A stretch of DNA of 48,173 nucleotides from a virus: positions 1 to 48,173 of IMG/VR virus record IMGVR_UViG_3300048838_000916; one strand, written 5' to 3'. Below, one piece after another: positions 1 through 8,791 of this stretch. The number at the start of each line of letters is the position of its first letter. Within the stretch, counting starts at the first letter, position 1. Under the pieces are notes generated by a model. That model saw nothing but the letters and a program-made list of their open reading frames with translations, made no database searches and was not told the origin of the DNA. The position numbers and the translations under genes were made by a program.

Positions 1-142
1 CATTTCACCAGAAAAGAAAAGCAATGGGAGATTTATACTGCAGTCTATTTTTGCTGAAACACCGATTTCACCAGTAATTGCGACAGACGGTAATCTAAAA
101 CTCCCGACAATAAAATCTTGAAACTTCCCGTGTACCAGCAAC
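1..142. repeat. Terminal overlap, left copy (matches 48032-48173)
   Basis: Bases 1-142 match 48032-48173. The first 126 are identical. Differences fall at 127 (C here, A there), 129 (C/T) and 135 (C/T). Joining the two ends gives one uninterrupted gene, so the overlap most likely marks circular closure of a ~48,031-bp genome rather than two separate repeats. Confidence 0.85.
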
Positions 143-276
143 GAAGGTAAATTAAAAGAGCATTCACTTCCTGTGGTCCCAGTAATACCTAAAAGGGGAA
201 GTGTAAATTCCCCTTCAGTACCAAGTCCACCAAGTAAAACTAATTGTGGGAGAGTGATGTCACCTTCGAAGCCCAT
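1..276 (-). CDS. Repeat-rich virion protein, N-terminal part (continues at 48031-47711)
   Basis: The gene starts with ATG at 276-274 and runs off the left edge. Joined to the right end it gives 198 codons. I do not recognise a named family. The protein is built from about nine short units of 19-22 residues with the pattern G-x-hydrophobic-x-[LIV]-P-x-[LI]-x-hydrophobic-x-G, for example GEFTLPLLGITG and GSFRLPSVAITG. This periodicity suggests stacked beta strands, as in a fibre or solenoid. It abuts the stop of the 277-750 gene upstream and belongs to the leftward late operon between tail-type genes. Upstream of the ATG there is only a weak ribosome site (GAAGGCGG). A structural role in the tail or an appendage is inferred from repeats and position only. 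Confidence 0.7.
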   Translation of the reverse strand, partial: MGFEGDITLPQLVLLGGLGTEGEFTLPLLGITGTTGSECSFNLPSLLVHGKFQDFIVGSFRLPSVAITGEIGVSAKIDCSINLPLLFFSGEM

Positions 277-750
277 TTAAGCCGCCTTCGGAACCGTCAC
301 ATTGAGAGAATTAACTACAGACTTTACCGTCGCAGTAAGGCTTGTGGTTGACATACGAAGCTCACCAGCCCCTACACCGCAAGCAAGGTCGATTCTGACT
401 GCTGAGGTAGAAAGTCCAGTAGTCATATCGTTAGCGTACAGCCGTGCCCATCCAGCAGTACCACTTGCATCAGGGATGATCGACCACTCTGTCGCACTTG
501 GTTTCGAACAAACGCCAGCAACGGCCGCATCCCAATTCAAGCCGTTCGTTGCAACCCCTCCAGTAAAAGAGCCACCGTTTACAGTAATCAGCCCAAGTAG
601 ATCACCAGTTTCAGCTGCGTCAGCATTAGCCGGTTGTGTGCCACTGTACACTGCAATAACAGCATTAGCAAAGACGTCCACAAATGAGCCATCCCCCGCG
701 CCACCACCAGCCAGCGCATTGACAGCGCCGGTAGAAAGTCTAACTGCCAT
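277..750 (-). CDS. Virion (tail-type) structural protein, 157 aa
   Basis: Starts at ATG 750 behind a clear ribosome site (TGGAGG, about 9 bases upstream) and ends next to the ATG of the following gene. The protein is rich in small residues (A, G, S, T, V) with almost no charge clusters, typical of a beta-rich capsid or tail protein. The N-terminal third contains SGTQPANADAAETGDLLGLI, a pattern I associate with small structural proteins of many tailed phages, but I cannot name the family. It lies between a propeller-like protein gene (753-1664) and the repeat protein gene across the genome join. The exact role in the particle is not evident. Confidence 0.75.
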   Translation of the reverse strand: MAVRLSTGAVNALAGGGAGDGSFVDVFANAVIAVYSGTQPANADAAETGDLLGLITVNGGSFTGGVATNGLNWDAAVAGVCSKPSATEWSIIPDASGTAGWARLYANDMTTGLSTSAVRIDLACGVGAGELRMSTTSLTATVKSVVNSLNVTVPKAA

Positions 751-752
751 GA

Positions 753-1664
753 TTATTCAACCTCCAAGGAAAAGAAATATTGTCCAGGAATAACAACCCC
801 AGCACCTGAAAGCGCTCTGTCAAACGACAAGCTTCGTGAAGTTTTATTCTCCACAAATCCTCTAGCATCTCCAAAACAAACGCCGTTGTCTGAAACCCAA
901 ACGGCTGTGACACCATAAAACTCAGTAGTAACACCATCCCCAACATCTGACCCGTCAATGGTAGTCATAGTTCCAGGAATGGCTTTTCTACTATAAACAA
1001 TCTTCTTTTGAAAGTTCTCTTTTGAGTACCCTTCCAAAAACACAACCCCATCATCGCAGGAAAGATACATCCCAGTCCCAACCGAAACGAAGTCATGCAC
1101 TTCCTTAAACGGTAAAAGACAGTTTGCAATATCAAAACAAGCTGGGTTTCCAGGTTCACTTTGACAAATCCCTTCAGGAGTTTGAACGAAAAATCTTCCA
1201 CCGTGTGCTTTTATTTTAGTAAACGACGTAACCATCCCAAGAATTCTTTTATCATCTTTCATCTGAGATGGGACGTTAGCTATCCAGTTGGAAACAGTAG
1301 TATCTGTCAATACTAATCGCACAAACCCGTTTGAACAATACACTTTCCCATGCATCATTTCAAAGTACATTGGAATGTCACCAACGTCAGAAGTCACAAG
1401 CACCACTGAGTCATCAAGTAATAATCTATAAAGATTCCCGCCAGAAATAAAAAAGCAAAATTCCCCTTTAGACCAAAGTGAATGAGCTCCGCCGTCATGA
1501 AGTTTTTCAATCCCAAATCTCCGCTTAAACGAACCATTATCGTCTATAATAATGTTCACCGCTTCGGCAAAAGGACACGCACCATCTTCACGGTACACCA
1601 GTCGATGCGCTTCAATTACATTGTTAAGTCCAAGGGACCTTCTAAACACTGGGGCAGTAGCCAT
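753..1664 (-). CDS. Putative tail-hub / DNA-stabilisation protein, 303 aa
   Basis: Starts at ATG 1664 with a CTGGAGG ribosome site, immediately after the adaptor gene stop. The N-terminal half has short strand-turn units (for example GSFKRRFGIEKLHDGGAHSL, and FCFFISGGNLYRL) that resemble the beta-propeller-like packaged-DNA stabilisation proteins of P22-type phages (gp10 family). The match is by pattern only, and the protein is shorter than P22 gp10 (about 470 aa). Gene order supports the idea: portal, scaffold, coat, small head proteins, adaptor, then this gene, much as in P22. Alternative: an unrelated tail-tube or appendage protein. Confidence 0.6.
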   Translation of the reverse strand: MATAPVFRRSLGLNNVIEAHRLVYREDGACPFAEAVNIIIDDNGSFKRRFGIEKLHDGGAHSLWSKGEFCFFISGGNLYRLLLDDSVVLVTSDVGDIPMYFEMMHGKVYCSNGFVRLVLTDTTVSNWIANVPSQMKDDKRILGMVTSFTKIKAHGGRFFVQTPEGICQSEPGNPACFDIANCLLPFKEVHDFVSVGTGMYLSCDDGVVFLEGYSKENFQKKIVYSRKAIPGTMTTIDGSDVGDGVTTEFYGVTAVWVSDNGVCFGDARGFVENKTSRSLSFDRALSGAGVVIPGQYFFSLEVE

Positions 1665-2330
1665 TTAATACCTCCAGTGAGAAGTTTTATTATGCTGCCT
1701 TCTCGCGCCGAGAAACTCTTTCCAAAGCTGAATCCCACGCATGAACTCTCCTTTAGAGTTGTTGGTGTTGTTCTTATTCCCGTCAACACCATCCTCTATG
1801 AAGTCATACAACATTGCAGCAACACCGTGCGCGACTATTTGCCGCTGAAGAAACTCTGGAATCACAGGGATTGGATCAGTTCCAAGGGAAATCCTCTCCG
1901 GCTCATCCTGAAAAATACAAAGGACGTCAGTTGGTACGGCAGGAATCTTCTGGTACCACACCACATTCCCAGCAAGAAACACACCCTCAATATCTCCAAC
2001 TTCTGTCAGTGGGTAGTAGTCAGTATACAGATCTTCCAACGCCGAGTAAATCTTTACATTCTTAGAAGGATCTCCAACCACCAATATCTTCCCAGCAAAG
2101 TTCATACTAAGTCCATCAACAGTAGCATAAGGATCAATAGTATCCGTCGTGAACTGTCCCATCTTCTTCAAAGAAGGAATCTCAACCCCAGGCTGCGCGC
2201 ACGCGGAAGCAATAACTTCGTTCACCCTCCGCACCAGCGCCGCTGGAAATTCCTCTCCTTCCTCAGGCGTAAAGAAAGAATCATCCTTCACTAGAAGATA
2301 TATCTCATCAATTATTTCTTGAAGTGTCAT
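1665..2330 (-). CDS. Head-tail adaptor-like protein, 221 aa
   Basis: The likely start is ATG 2330 (protein MTLQEIIDEI), preceded by GGAGTGAAGGA. A longer reading from 2369 would run through the palindrome at 2359-2383 and has no better ribosome site. The N-terminal ~60 residues are helical and acidic, followed by a mixed region and a helical C-terminus. Length, helical character and position after the coat and small head proteins fit the phage adaptor / head-completion proteins that plug the portal (P22 gp4-like or gp6-like). I see no motif that proves this. The next gene begins right after its stop. Confidence 0.55.
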   Translation of the reverse strand: MTLQEIIDEIYLLVKDDSFFTPEEGEEFPAALVRRVNEVIASACAQPGVEIPSLKKMGQFTTDTIDPYATVDGLSMNFAGKILVVGDPSKNVKIYSALEDLYTDYYPLTEVGDIEGVFLAGNVVWYQKIPAVPTDVLCIFQDEPERISLGTDPIPVIPEFLQRQIVAHGVAAMLYDFIEDGVDGNKNNTNNSKGEFMRGIQLWKEFLGARRQHNKTSHWRY

Positions 2331-2358
2331 TCCTTCACTCCTTCCTTGAGAAGATGGA

Positions 2359-2383
2359 AGAAAGGTCAATTAATGACCTTTCT
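2359..2383. repeat. 25-bp palindrome, copy 1
   Basis: Arms AGAAAGGTCA and TGACCTTTCT are perfect (10 bp) around the centre ATTAA. It lies between the 2401-2949 gene and the start of the adaptor gene. This is the reference copy of a 14-member family; its members share the arms but not the centre. Confidence 0.9.
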
Positions 2384-2400
2384 CCCTTTTGAATGTTAAA

Positions 2401-2949
2401 CTACTTTACAGGACCAACTCTCGACACTTTCAGATGAAGACGAGCCTTTCCTGCAGTGATTGCTGCATTAGAGGAAATCGCTGCGAAGATACAAGGAGTA
2501 TTGGTGTCCGCATTGACAATCAAGGTTCTTGGCATTGTAGCAACAGCAGACTTGTAGAAGCCGATAGTAGCTTCAGTCACATCAGTATTGTCTACAATAC
2601 CGTCGAGAGCAGAGTAGGTGATGTTATCACCGTTCACTGCATTGTTGGCGGCAATAGTTCCCTGACCAACGTCAAGGATTACAGTACCACCAACGAACCC
2701 TTCAACGATCTCGATCACTGCGTCTTCGATCATGTAACACAGGCCACACAAACCAAGGTCACCAGCAGGAGCGTACGTATTGTAGGGATTGAGGTTATCA
2801 GCGACAGGCACTTTCGGGAACGAAAAGAGCAGCGCACCATTGTCATCAGCTTCTTTACCAAAAACACCAGAGGTCAACCACACAGGGTTTTCGAGAGTCT
2901 GTTTCCTGAGATCAGGCCGACGGTAGTCAAGCAGGGCGATAGTTGCCAT
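2401..2949 (-). CDS. Head-associated protein, 182 aa
   Basis: Starts at ATG 2949 with AAAGGAG about 8 bases upstream. Not recognised as a named family. The N-terminus carries a short basic stretch (LLDYRRPDLRKQ), followed by a beta-rich, alanine- and valine-rich body (for example GFVGGTVILDVGQGTIAA). It follows the 131-aa protein gene and the coat gene in the same transcript, which favours a capsid decoration, minor head or early tail role. The gene ends just before palindrome copy 1. Confidence 0.7.
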   Translation of the reverse strand: MATIALLDYRRPDLRKQTLENPVWLTSGVFGKEADDNGALLFSFPKVPVADNLNPYNTYAPAGDLGLCGLCYMIEDAVIEIVEGFVGGTVILDVGQGTIAANNAVNGDNITYSALDGIVDNTDVTEATIGFYKSAVATMPRTLIVNADTNTPCIFAAISSNAAITAGKARLHLKVSRVGPVK

Positions 2950-2961
2950 TTATATTCTCCT

Positions 2962-3357
2962 TTAGTGGATGATGGAGTAGGTTGCCCAAATACGAACAAC
3001 GGGATTGACTACTGAGTCATTATCATTCGCAGTGATGGTGATAAGACCAGAAGCTGCCCCAAACCACTTCCCTACAGTGCTGACTTTATTCCCGGCAACC
3101 AGCGGCAGGGTAACAGCATTTGCCATAAAGTAGTCAGTATCAGCGACTTCCCCGTTCCCAGCGAAACCAACGAGCAGCGTACCATCTACGGACTGATCGT
3201 CGAATGGGGTAATGATCTCCAACCACACCGCCGTCACAAAGGCTTTCTTCGGCAGCTTCAACAGGTTGTAAGTATCGTCCGCAGCGAGCGTCACTGCTTC
3301 ACTACGAACGAGCCTTACGTTGTCGGCTGCTCTGTGTCCAAGAGCATTGATAGCCAT
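2962..3357 (-). CDS. Small head protein, possible decoration protein, 131 aa
   Basis: Starts at ATG 3357 behind a strong GGAGG. The protein is compact and beta-rich with few charges (for example VDGTLLVGFAGNGEV), a composition common in head decoration or stabilisation proteins. It is encoded directly downstream of the coat gene with only ~30 bp between, the usual place for such proteins. The decoration role is inferred from position and size; no family signature is visible. Confidence 0.65.
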   Translation of the reverse strand: MAINALGHRAADNVRLVRSEAVTLAADDTYNLLKLPKKAFVTAVWLEIITPFDDQSVDGTLLVGFAGNGEVADTDYFMANAVTLPLVAGNKVSTVGKWFGAASGLITITANDNDSVVNPVVRIWATYSIIH

Positions 3358-3388
3358 AGTCTAAGCCTCCAATTGGGCTTAAGGGTTA

Positions 3389-4456
3389 TTAGGCAGAAAC
3401 AGGAGCCGACCACACGGAACCAGTGATCATACCGAAGTCGTGTCCTTCGAACTTGACCTTACGTGCACCCCAGATACCGCCGCCACGAATCATGACGTAA
3501 CGCTCGGCATCACGGTAGTAAGGAACAAAGGCCATGGTGGTTGACTTGGAATCACCGGCTCCACCCCATGCCCATACCGCAGCCTGAGCGCCGCACAGAG
3601 CCACTCGGCGAACGCCTGCGCCGTCGTTGGTACCAGCATCCACGATCAGCGGAGCACGCTCGGTCTTGGAGATGATCAGACCGTTGTAAACGATCTCGGT
3701 CTCGGGCATTGCCAGCTTCTGAGCCGCCCGCAGAAGATCTCCCCACTCACCGACGTTGGTGTTCTGGCGAAGTTCTTCAAAGGTGTAGTTGTGCATGAAC
3801 ACTCGGTAGTGTGCCTTGCCTCCGATCATGATGGGGCGAATCTTGTACTGGTTCTGAGCAGTAGGAATCTCCGCACGCTGCTTCAGTTTGTCAAGGAAGC
3901 CCAGGTTGATGGTGTTGGCACTGGTAAGGGCGGATTCACTGGCAACACCATCAGCAATGATATGCCGATAGGTCGAAGGAGCGTCGATCGCCTGGGCAAA
4001 ATCACCACCAGCAATCTTGTAGCTGGAGTTACTGAACAGCAGGTTGATGATGTAATCGCTGAGCTTAGAAGCCCACCATTCCTGCAGCGCGTCCTTACCT
4101 TCCTGCATGAGGTTGTAAGGAACTCTCTGCTCTTCCATCTTACCGCCAGTGTCAACAGCGTGGTTCAGCTCTTCCACACGACACTTGAAGTTCCTGAAGC
4201 GCAGACGCTCTTCGTTACCTTCCACAGTGTTGTCACCAACAACACCTTCACCAGTCAAGGGCAGACGGATACCAAAGGTAATCTCGTCACCCTCGCCCTT
4301 GGCGAGTTCCTTCTTCATCTGGACAACGGCGTTGGCATCAGAACCAACGATAGCGTTAAACTCCACCGAAGGAAGGACAGCAGAGAACAATTCTCTTGCC
4401 CATTTTTTCCTGGTCAAGGGGTCATTCGTAAGAAAGCGAGTAGTAGGATCAGCCAT
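3389..4456 (-). CDS. Major capsid (coat) protein, N4-gp56-like, 355 aa
   Basis: Starts at ATG 4456 with CGGAGG upstream. The N-terminal part (LTRKKWARELFSAVLPSVEF, then KGEGDEITFGIRLPLTGEGV and GNEERLRFRNF) has the layout of the N4-gp56 family of major capsid proteins: a short helix, the KGdxxtf stretch, the LTGxGVxGd loop and EGNEExL. Length fits the family. The C-terminus contains the RDAERYVMIRGGG stretch. It follows the scaffold gene and palindrome copy 2, consistent with very high late expression. The HK97-type fold is known for the family rather than seen here. Confidence 0.85.
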   Translation of the reverse strand: MADPTTRFLTNDPLTRKKWARELFSAVLPSVEFNAIVGSDANAVVQMKKELAKGEGDEITFGIRLPLTGEGVVGDNTVEGNEERLRFRNFKCRVEELNHAVDTGGKMEEQRVPYNLMQEGKDALQEWWASKLSDYIINLLFSNSSYKIAGGDFAQAIDAPSTYRHIIADGVASESALTSANTINLGFLDKLKQRAEIPTAQNQYKIRPIMIGGKAHYRVFMHNYTFEELRQNTNVGEWGDLLRAAQKLAMPETEIVYNGLIISKTERAPLIVDAGTNDGAGVRRVALCGAQAAVWAWGGAGDSKSTTMAFVPYYRDAERYVMIRGGGIWGARKVKFEGHDFGMITGSVWSAPVSA

Positions 4457-4470
4457 AAAATGGTCCTCCG

Positions 4471-4495
4471 AGAAAGGTCAAAAGTTGACGTTTCT
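4471..4495. repeat. 25-bp palindrome, copy 2
   Basis: Left arm AGAAAGGTCA, centre AAAGT, right arm TGACGTTTCT (one mismatch). It lies between the scaffold stop and the ribosome site of the coat gene. Confidence 0.85.
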
Positions 4496-4506
4496 CTATT
4501 GAATTG

Positions 4507-5352
4507 TTACTTTAAGTCCCCGGACAAATACCGCTGGTAAATGTCCTTTGGAACTTTGACAAGGTCTTCTTCGCTCATATTGTCAATGCGAGAAGAAGTC
4601 CACCCACCACTTTCCTCGTTGGAGGCAGGGAGGTTGGAGATAGTTGCCGGTGCGGTCTTGGGCTTAGGCTCAGCTTTCGGTTGAGCTTTAGGGGTTTCAG
4701 GTTCCTCTTTCTTCTCCTCTTTAGAGGCAAAGTCCGGGTGAAACGCCTTGATTTTTTCGTACATAAAGCGGTAAGGATTGGGCATTGCCCAGATCTTTGC
4801 TGCGACTGCATCAATGTAGTCCTCAGCCTTACCGCCCTGCTGCTGCGCAGTAGCGAAAGCATACCCTTCAACCATGTCATCGAAGCGAGACTGTGACACG
4901 ATGGTGTCTACGTCCTCGAACTTCGGGTTTATTCTCATTGTCTCGAGGAGAGTTTCGAGCTGGATAGCGCGGAGGGTATTGGCCTTCTCTGCTTCCAGCT
5001 GCTCCTCTTCGTCAGGCTCCTCGATGTATCCTTTTTCTTTCAGTTCGCCTGTGGACTTCTCCACTTTGGATTGAAGTTCCCTAATACGACGGTTCTGTTC
5101 TCGGAGTAGGATACGAAGCTGAGATACTTCATCAGTACTCTTTGGTGCGTCTGAGGTAGGATCAGCTTCGGGTGTAGGATCAGTTTCAACAATAGCGTCT
5201 GGAGTTTCATCAACTTTCTCCTCAGCAGGGGTGTCAGGAACAGTTTCGACTTCGGTCTCTACCGTTACTTCGTCAGCCTCAACCTCAGGTGTCTCAATGG
5301 TTTCACCCTCAGGAACTACATCAAAAAGATCATTCAAATTTTCGCCAGCCAT
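4507..5352 (-). CDS. Scaffolding protein, 281 aa
   Basis: Start chosen at ATG 5352 (MAGENLNDLF), because GGGAGG sits 5-10 bases upstream; an ATG four codons earlier overlaps that ribosome site. The first ~90 residues are very acidic and rich in E, T, V and D. A coiled-coil-like charged segment follows (VSQLRILLREQNRRIRELQS), then a K/E/P-rich linker and a C-terminal tail ending DIYQRYLSGDLK. Acidic, extended, coiled-coil proteins between portal and coat genes are the typical scaffold. The role is assigned from composition and gene order. Confidence 0.8.
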   Translation of the reverse strand: MAGENLNDLFDVVPEGETIETPEVEADEVTVETEVETVPDTPAEEKVDETPDAIVETDPTPEADPTSDAPKSTDEVSQLRILLREQNRRIRELQSKVEKSTGELKEKGYIEEPDEEEQLEAEKANTLRAIQLETLLETMRINPKFEDVDTIVSQSRFDDMVEGYAFATAQQQGGKAEDYIDAVAAKIWAMPNPYRFMYEKIKAFHPDFASKEEKKEEPETPKAQPKAEPKPKTAPATISNLPASNEESGGWTSSRIDNMSEEDLVKVPKDIYQRYLSGDLK

Positions 5353-5367
5353 AATGCCTCCCACTTG

Positions 5368-7284
5368 TTAATTGGATTTGCTACGAGCTTTTGAAGCGTT
5401 GGTAGCTGCCTTTTCCTTTATGTCGATCTCGCGCTCTTGGAGCGCAAGCTCTGCTCTGCGGAACTCATCCTCTCTTTCCTGCTGTGCAGCTATCCATTGT
5501 TTGACCTGCTGCTTGACACTGAACGGGATATTGGAGTATTCCATGATCACATCAGGAGGAATGAGGTTGGGGTTGTTCATAGCGAAGTCAGTGAGCCACT
5601 GTGCTATCGCCATACGCATTGTAGTACTTTCGATTCCTTCCTCGACGTAGACATCGAACTCACCAGCGGTGATGTCGTTAAAACCCTGCACTTGTGGGTT
5701 GACTTGAGTGTTAACCTGAGCCAGCATCATCCCATTTTCCCCTTCAATCCGAACCATAGTTGGTTCGTCAACGTACTGCTGGATGAGGGAAAGAAGCTTC
5801 TTGGTTATGAGTTTCCGAGACTTACTGAAATTGTGGAACAAAACATACAGGACTGCGAATCCTGTTTCCTGCCTCATCCGCACTGTGACACCAGGCTCTC
5901 GGGAAGATGTCTGAATTCCCATCATTGAATCTTGTATACCACTGGAGTCTTTCATGCTTTGAACGAAAGTGTCCCCGAGCATGGTATATACTGGGCTGAT
6001 CTGCGGCTGCTCAGTAAACTTTACCCTTCCAAGCCCACCAGCAGTGAGTTCCATGTGGAAGGTAGGGTCACTCCCTCGCTTTTCGTACTCCTCGATGTTG
6101 GAGATTGCCCCACTCTCGTGCATCAAGATTCCCTTAGGAGCTGTCTGCAGGAGATGTACTAGCTGGCGTCGCATGGTGTTAAGACCCCTTTGAGGATCTT
6201 TCATCATAGTGATCGCGCCGAACCAGTTATTGAGGTTATCATCCTTATACGCACCAATGAAAACAAAGGGAAAGTCTTCGTGCCAGTAAGTATTTTCCCC
6301 GTGAGAAAGAACTTTTGCGCCGTCAATGATAGCGAAATACACAAACTTCTTAAATCCAGGGACAGGGTTTGGAACTTGCACTGGCTTCAGCCCATTCTGC
6401 AGAACATCTTCTCCCTTACTTATTGCATCGTTTATTTCTTCAAGGGAGTCAACATATTTTTTCCATTCTTTCTTTCGAATGGCTTCAGGCTGACCTGTGA
6501 ATGGGGAGACAATCCAAAAGACTTCTTCCGTCTGTCGGTACCAAAATTGCACGAGACGATATTTTTCAGCCGCTTCGTCCCAGAAAATGGGATAGTCTGA
6601 TGGGTTGGCGAGGCCGTTGCCAGCGACAGCATGTCTGTCGAAGTCAGGGAGAACCCTTTTGATGTCATCCTCATCCAGCCATACGTCAGTCCAAACATAC
6701 CTTGCGTCGGACATGTCGTATTCTTGGAAGTTAGGATCAATCCCAAAGCGGTGGCCTTTGTGGAAGCGAAACTTTATTTCTGGCTTAAAGGGATTGTCAG
6801 CGTCAACGTACAGCTCGACCAATCCCCTTCCAGCTTTAGCAACATAATCAAACGCTTCCATCTCGCGGTCACGCACTTCAAGCTTCTTTTGGAAATGCTT
6901 AAGCACGCCGTTCATCAGCTCAGTAAGGGGTTCGTCTTCTATCCCATGCGGAACCAGCTGCATATCATTCCGCACCTGCGAGGAAAGCCCCACCAGCATA
7001 TCAATCTTTGGTTTCACTTCATTGTAAACTTCACAAGGACGTTTCTGAGCTTCCAACGCCTGAAGTACTTCCAAAGGATCCTGTCTTCCAGCATAGAAGT
7101 CCAAGTCTTCCTTCGAAACCTTTCGAAATTCAGTCTCTGGAATGGAGGTTTCACACCTCTGAAGCCACTGGATCAACTTCCCATGCAGCGAAATGAGGTC
7201 ATCCTTCTCTTGCTCAGGACTCTTTGTCTCAGCCAATGACCCCACAAACTTCGGCCCGAATCCATTGTGTTGAATATGTCTCAT
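5368..7284 (-). CDS. Portal protein, P22-like, 638 aa
   Basis: Starts at ATG 7284, directly after the large-terminase stop (TAAATG), with AGGTGG upstream. The protein forms the dodecameric ring through which DNA enters and leaves the head. Family features of P22-type portals: an N-terminal helical region with DFYAGRQDPLE, followed by RPCEVYNEVKPKIDMLVG, a central domain with GRGLVELYVD and FRFHKGHRFGIDP, the segment MKDPQRGLNTMRRQLVHLLQ, and a C-terminal strongly helical charged region (from about residue 580: QQEREDEFRRAELALQERE) that matches the barrel found in P22 gp1. Length is close to P22 gp1 (about 725 aa). Confidence 0.85.
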   Translation of the reverse strand: MRHIQHNGFGPKFVGSLAETKSPEQEKDDLISLHGKLIQWLQRCETSIPETEFRKVSKEDLDFYAGRQDPLEVLQALEAQKRPCEVYNEVKPKIDMLVGLSSQVRNDMQLVPHGIEDEPLTELMNGVLKHFQKKLEVRDREMEAFDYVAKAGRGLVELYVDADNPFKPEIKFRFHKGHRFGIDPNFQEYDMSDARYVWTDVWLDEDDIKRVLPDFDRHAVAGNGLANPSDYPIFWDEAAEKYRLVQFWYRQTEEVFWIVSPFTGQPEAIRKKEWKKYVDSLEEINDAISKGEDVLQNGLKPVQVPNPVPGFKKFVYFAIIDGAKVLSHGENTYWHEDFPFVFIGAYKDDNLNNWFGAITMMKDPQRGLNTMRRQLVHLLQTAPKGILMHESGAISNIEEYEKRGSDPTFHMELTAGGLGRVKFTEQPQISPVYTMLGDTFVQSMKDSSGIQDSMMGIQTSSREPGVTVRMRQETGFAVLYVLFHNFSKSRKLITKKLLSLIQQYVDEPTMVRIEGENGMMLAQVNTQVNPQVQGFNDITAGEFDVYVEEGIESTTMRMAIAQWLTDFAMNNPNLIPPDVIMEYSNIPFSVKQQVKQWIAAQQEREDEFRRAELALQEREIDIKEKAATNASKARSKSN

Positions 7285-8748
7285 TTATACCACCTGGTAA
7301 GCAAAACGTCCATAGCGGGAAGAGTTAACAGCTGCCCGAGCGCGGTCGAGCTTTTTTGTGGGAGGGCTTACTTTCCCGCGATCAGTTACTTTTCCCGCCA
7401 TGGGCGTAAAGAAGAATTCAGAAATACACAGCGCATCAGCTATGTTGGGACTCATGACATTTCGGACTTTCATAGCCTTCTTTGATTCAATCTTGACGAT
7501 ACCCTTTCCATCTTCTCCATCGTCAAAGCGGATAGAGGAAAGTTCGTCGCAGAGGGTTTGGCCTAGCTTCCCAGAAGGGAAGGAGTACTGCGCGCGCATA
7601 CACTTCTCACGAACGCGCCACCAAAGCTCATCCCGAAGGCGGTAAAACTTTTCAGGCTGAAAGGACTTATTAGCTACGTTTACACCGATAGCTTTCCCGC
7701 GGAGACCATTCAGCACTAACCAATCCAGCACTGGCCCACCCACCCCAATCTCGTCAATACCAATACGGTCGGCTTCGAACGAAATAAACTCCTCTTTGCA
7801 TAGTTGTGAGAGGATGTTGGTGTTCATTTCCTTGTATTCGTCCCAAGGCTTAATGACATTTGAAACCCTAGGAAGGATGATGCTGGAGTCAATACCATAC
7901 CTTGCTACGTCAACACCAATAATCCTGGCGTCATCTTCATACTCAGGAATATCATTGTCCACACACTGCTGCGCCCAGTGAAGAGGGATGAGAGACATTT
8001 CATCGTTAAGCGGCGGCTCTCCGCAAACGCGGATTCTAAAGGTGTTTGATTCCTCGCCGTACTTAGTTTTGAAATACTCAATCATGTCTGCAGAAACATT
8101 GGAGCTTTTGCGCGAATCCCAGTGAATACGATTCCAAAGTTTCGCTTGGATTGGGTCATAATGTGAGTCGTAGAAGTACCCAGTATTCCGCGTCATGTTC
8201 CCAATAAGGAGAACACGGTTATTGTCCTGGGTCATTGCGCCTTCCAGTGGGATATACACTGGGTCTGGAATACCAGACGCCTCGTCACAGACGAACAGCA
8301 TATTCTCAGCGTGAAGGCCCGCGAGTGTTTCAGCTTGGTCCTCCGCAGAGCTCTTAACGCTGGCGGTTACTGCTCTAGCCCACCACTCTTTCGGAGCATC
8401 TTTGTGGAATATCTTATCACTTTGAATTACAAACTCATCAGCCAAGACTGATTGTCGTGTCCACTTAGAGAGCTCCGCCCAGAGAATATCATTCAACTGC
8501 CGCGCTGTAGGGGCGGTGCACATTATCTTTGGGTAAGGAAAGCACGTAAGGAACCACAGCACAATCCAAGACGCAAAAGCATCCTTCCCAGTACCATGAC
8601 CTGAGCGAATGGTGTGGCGTTTGTGCTGGGTAAAGGTGGCGAGAGCTTGAGCTTGCTGTGAACTTGGGCGAACTGAAATCGCCTCGGTAACAAATAGCAA
8701 TGGACTTTCTTGCCACGCTTTTAACTTATCTAATACAAAAGAATTCAC
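7285..8748 (-). CDS. terL: Terminase large subunit (packaging ATPase/nuclease), 487 aa
   Basis: Starts with GTG at 8748 behind AGAAGGAA; palindrome copy 3 lies just upstream. The N-terminal ATPase domain shows Walker A GHGTGKD (about residues 50-56) and Walker B LFVCDE (151-156). The C-terminal RNase-H-like nuclease domain shows acidic residues at D280 (IIGVDVARYG), D332 (RIGIDEIGVG) and D438 (SPNIADAL). These are the expected motor and headful or site-specific cleavage modules. Product and portal are encoded back to back, as usual. The subfamily, and therefore the packaging mode, cannot be decided from motifs alone. Confidence 0.93.
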   Translation of the reverse strand: MNSFVLDKLKAWQESPLLFVTEAISVRPSSQQAQALATFTQHKRHTIRSGHGTGKDAFASWIVLWFLTCFPYPKIMCTAPTARQLNDILWAELSKWTRQSVLADEFVIQSDKIFHKDAPKEWWARAVTASVKSSAEDQAETLAGLHAENMLFVCDEASGIPDPVYIPLEGAMTQDNNRVLLIGNMTRNTGYFYDSHYDPIQAKLWNRIHWDSRKSSNVSADMIEYFKTKYGEESNTFRIRVCGEPPLNDEMSLIPLHWAQQCVDNDIPEYEDDARIIGVDVARYGIDSSIILPRVSNVIKPWDEYKEMNTNILSQLCKEEFISFEADRIGIDEIGVGGPVLDWLVLNGLRGKAIGVNVANKSFQPEKFYRLRDELWWRVREKCMRAQYSFPSGKLGQTLCDELSSIRFDDGEDGKGIVKIESKKAMKVRNVMSPNIADALCISEFFFTPMAGKVTDRGKVSPPTKKLDRARAAVNSSRYGRFAYQVV

Positions 8749-8766
8749 TCTTATGCTTTCCTTCTA

Positions 8767-8791
8767 AGAAAGGTCAATAAATGACTTTTCT
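8767..8791. repeat. 25-bp palindrome, copy 3
   Basis: Left arm AGAAAGGTCA, centre ATAAA, right arm TGACTTTTCT (one change, wobble-compatible on the plus-sense RNA). It lies between the 73-aa gene and the terL ribosome site, touching the former's stop. Confidence 0.85.

Noticed and set aside
302-793. Rightward 163-codon reading over the late genes
   Set aside because: Antisense shadow of the 157-aa virion gene, no ribosome site, composition typical of complementary strand.
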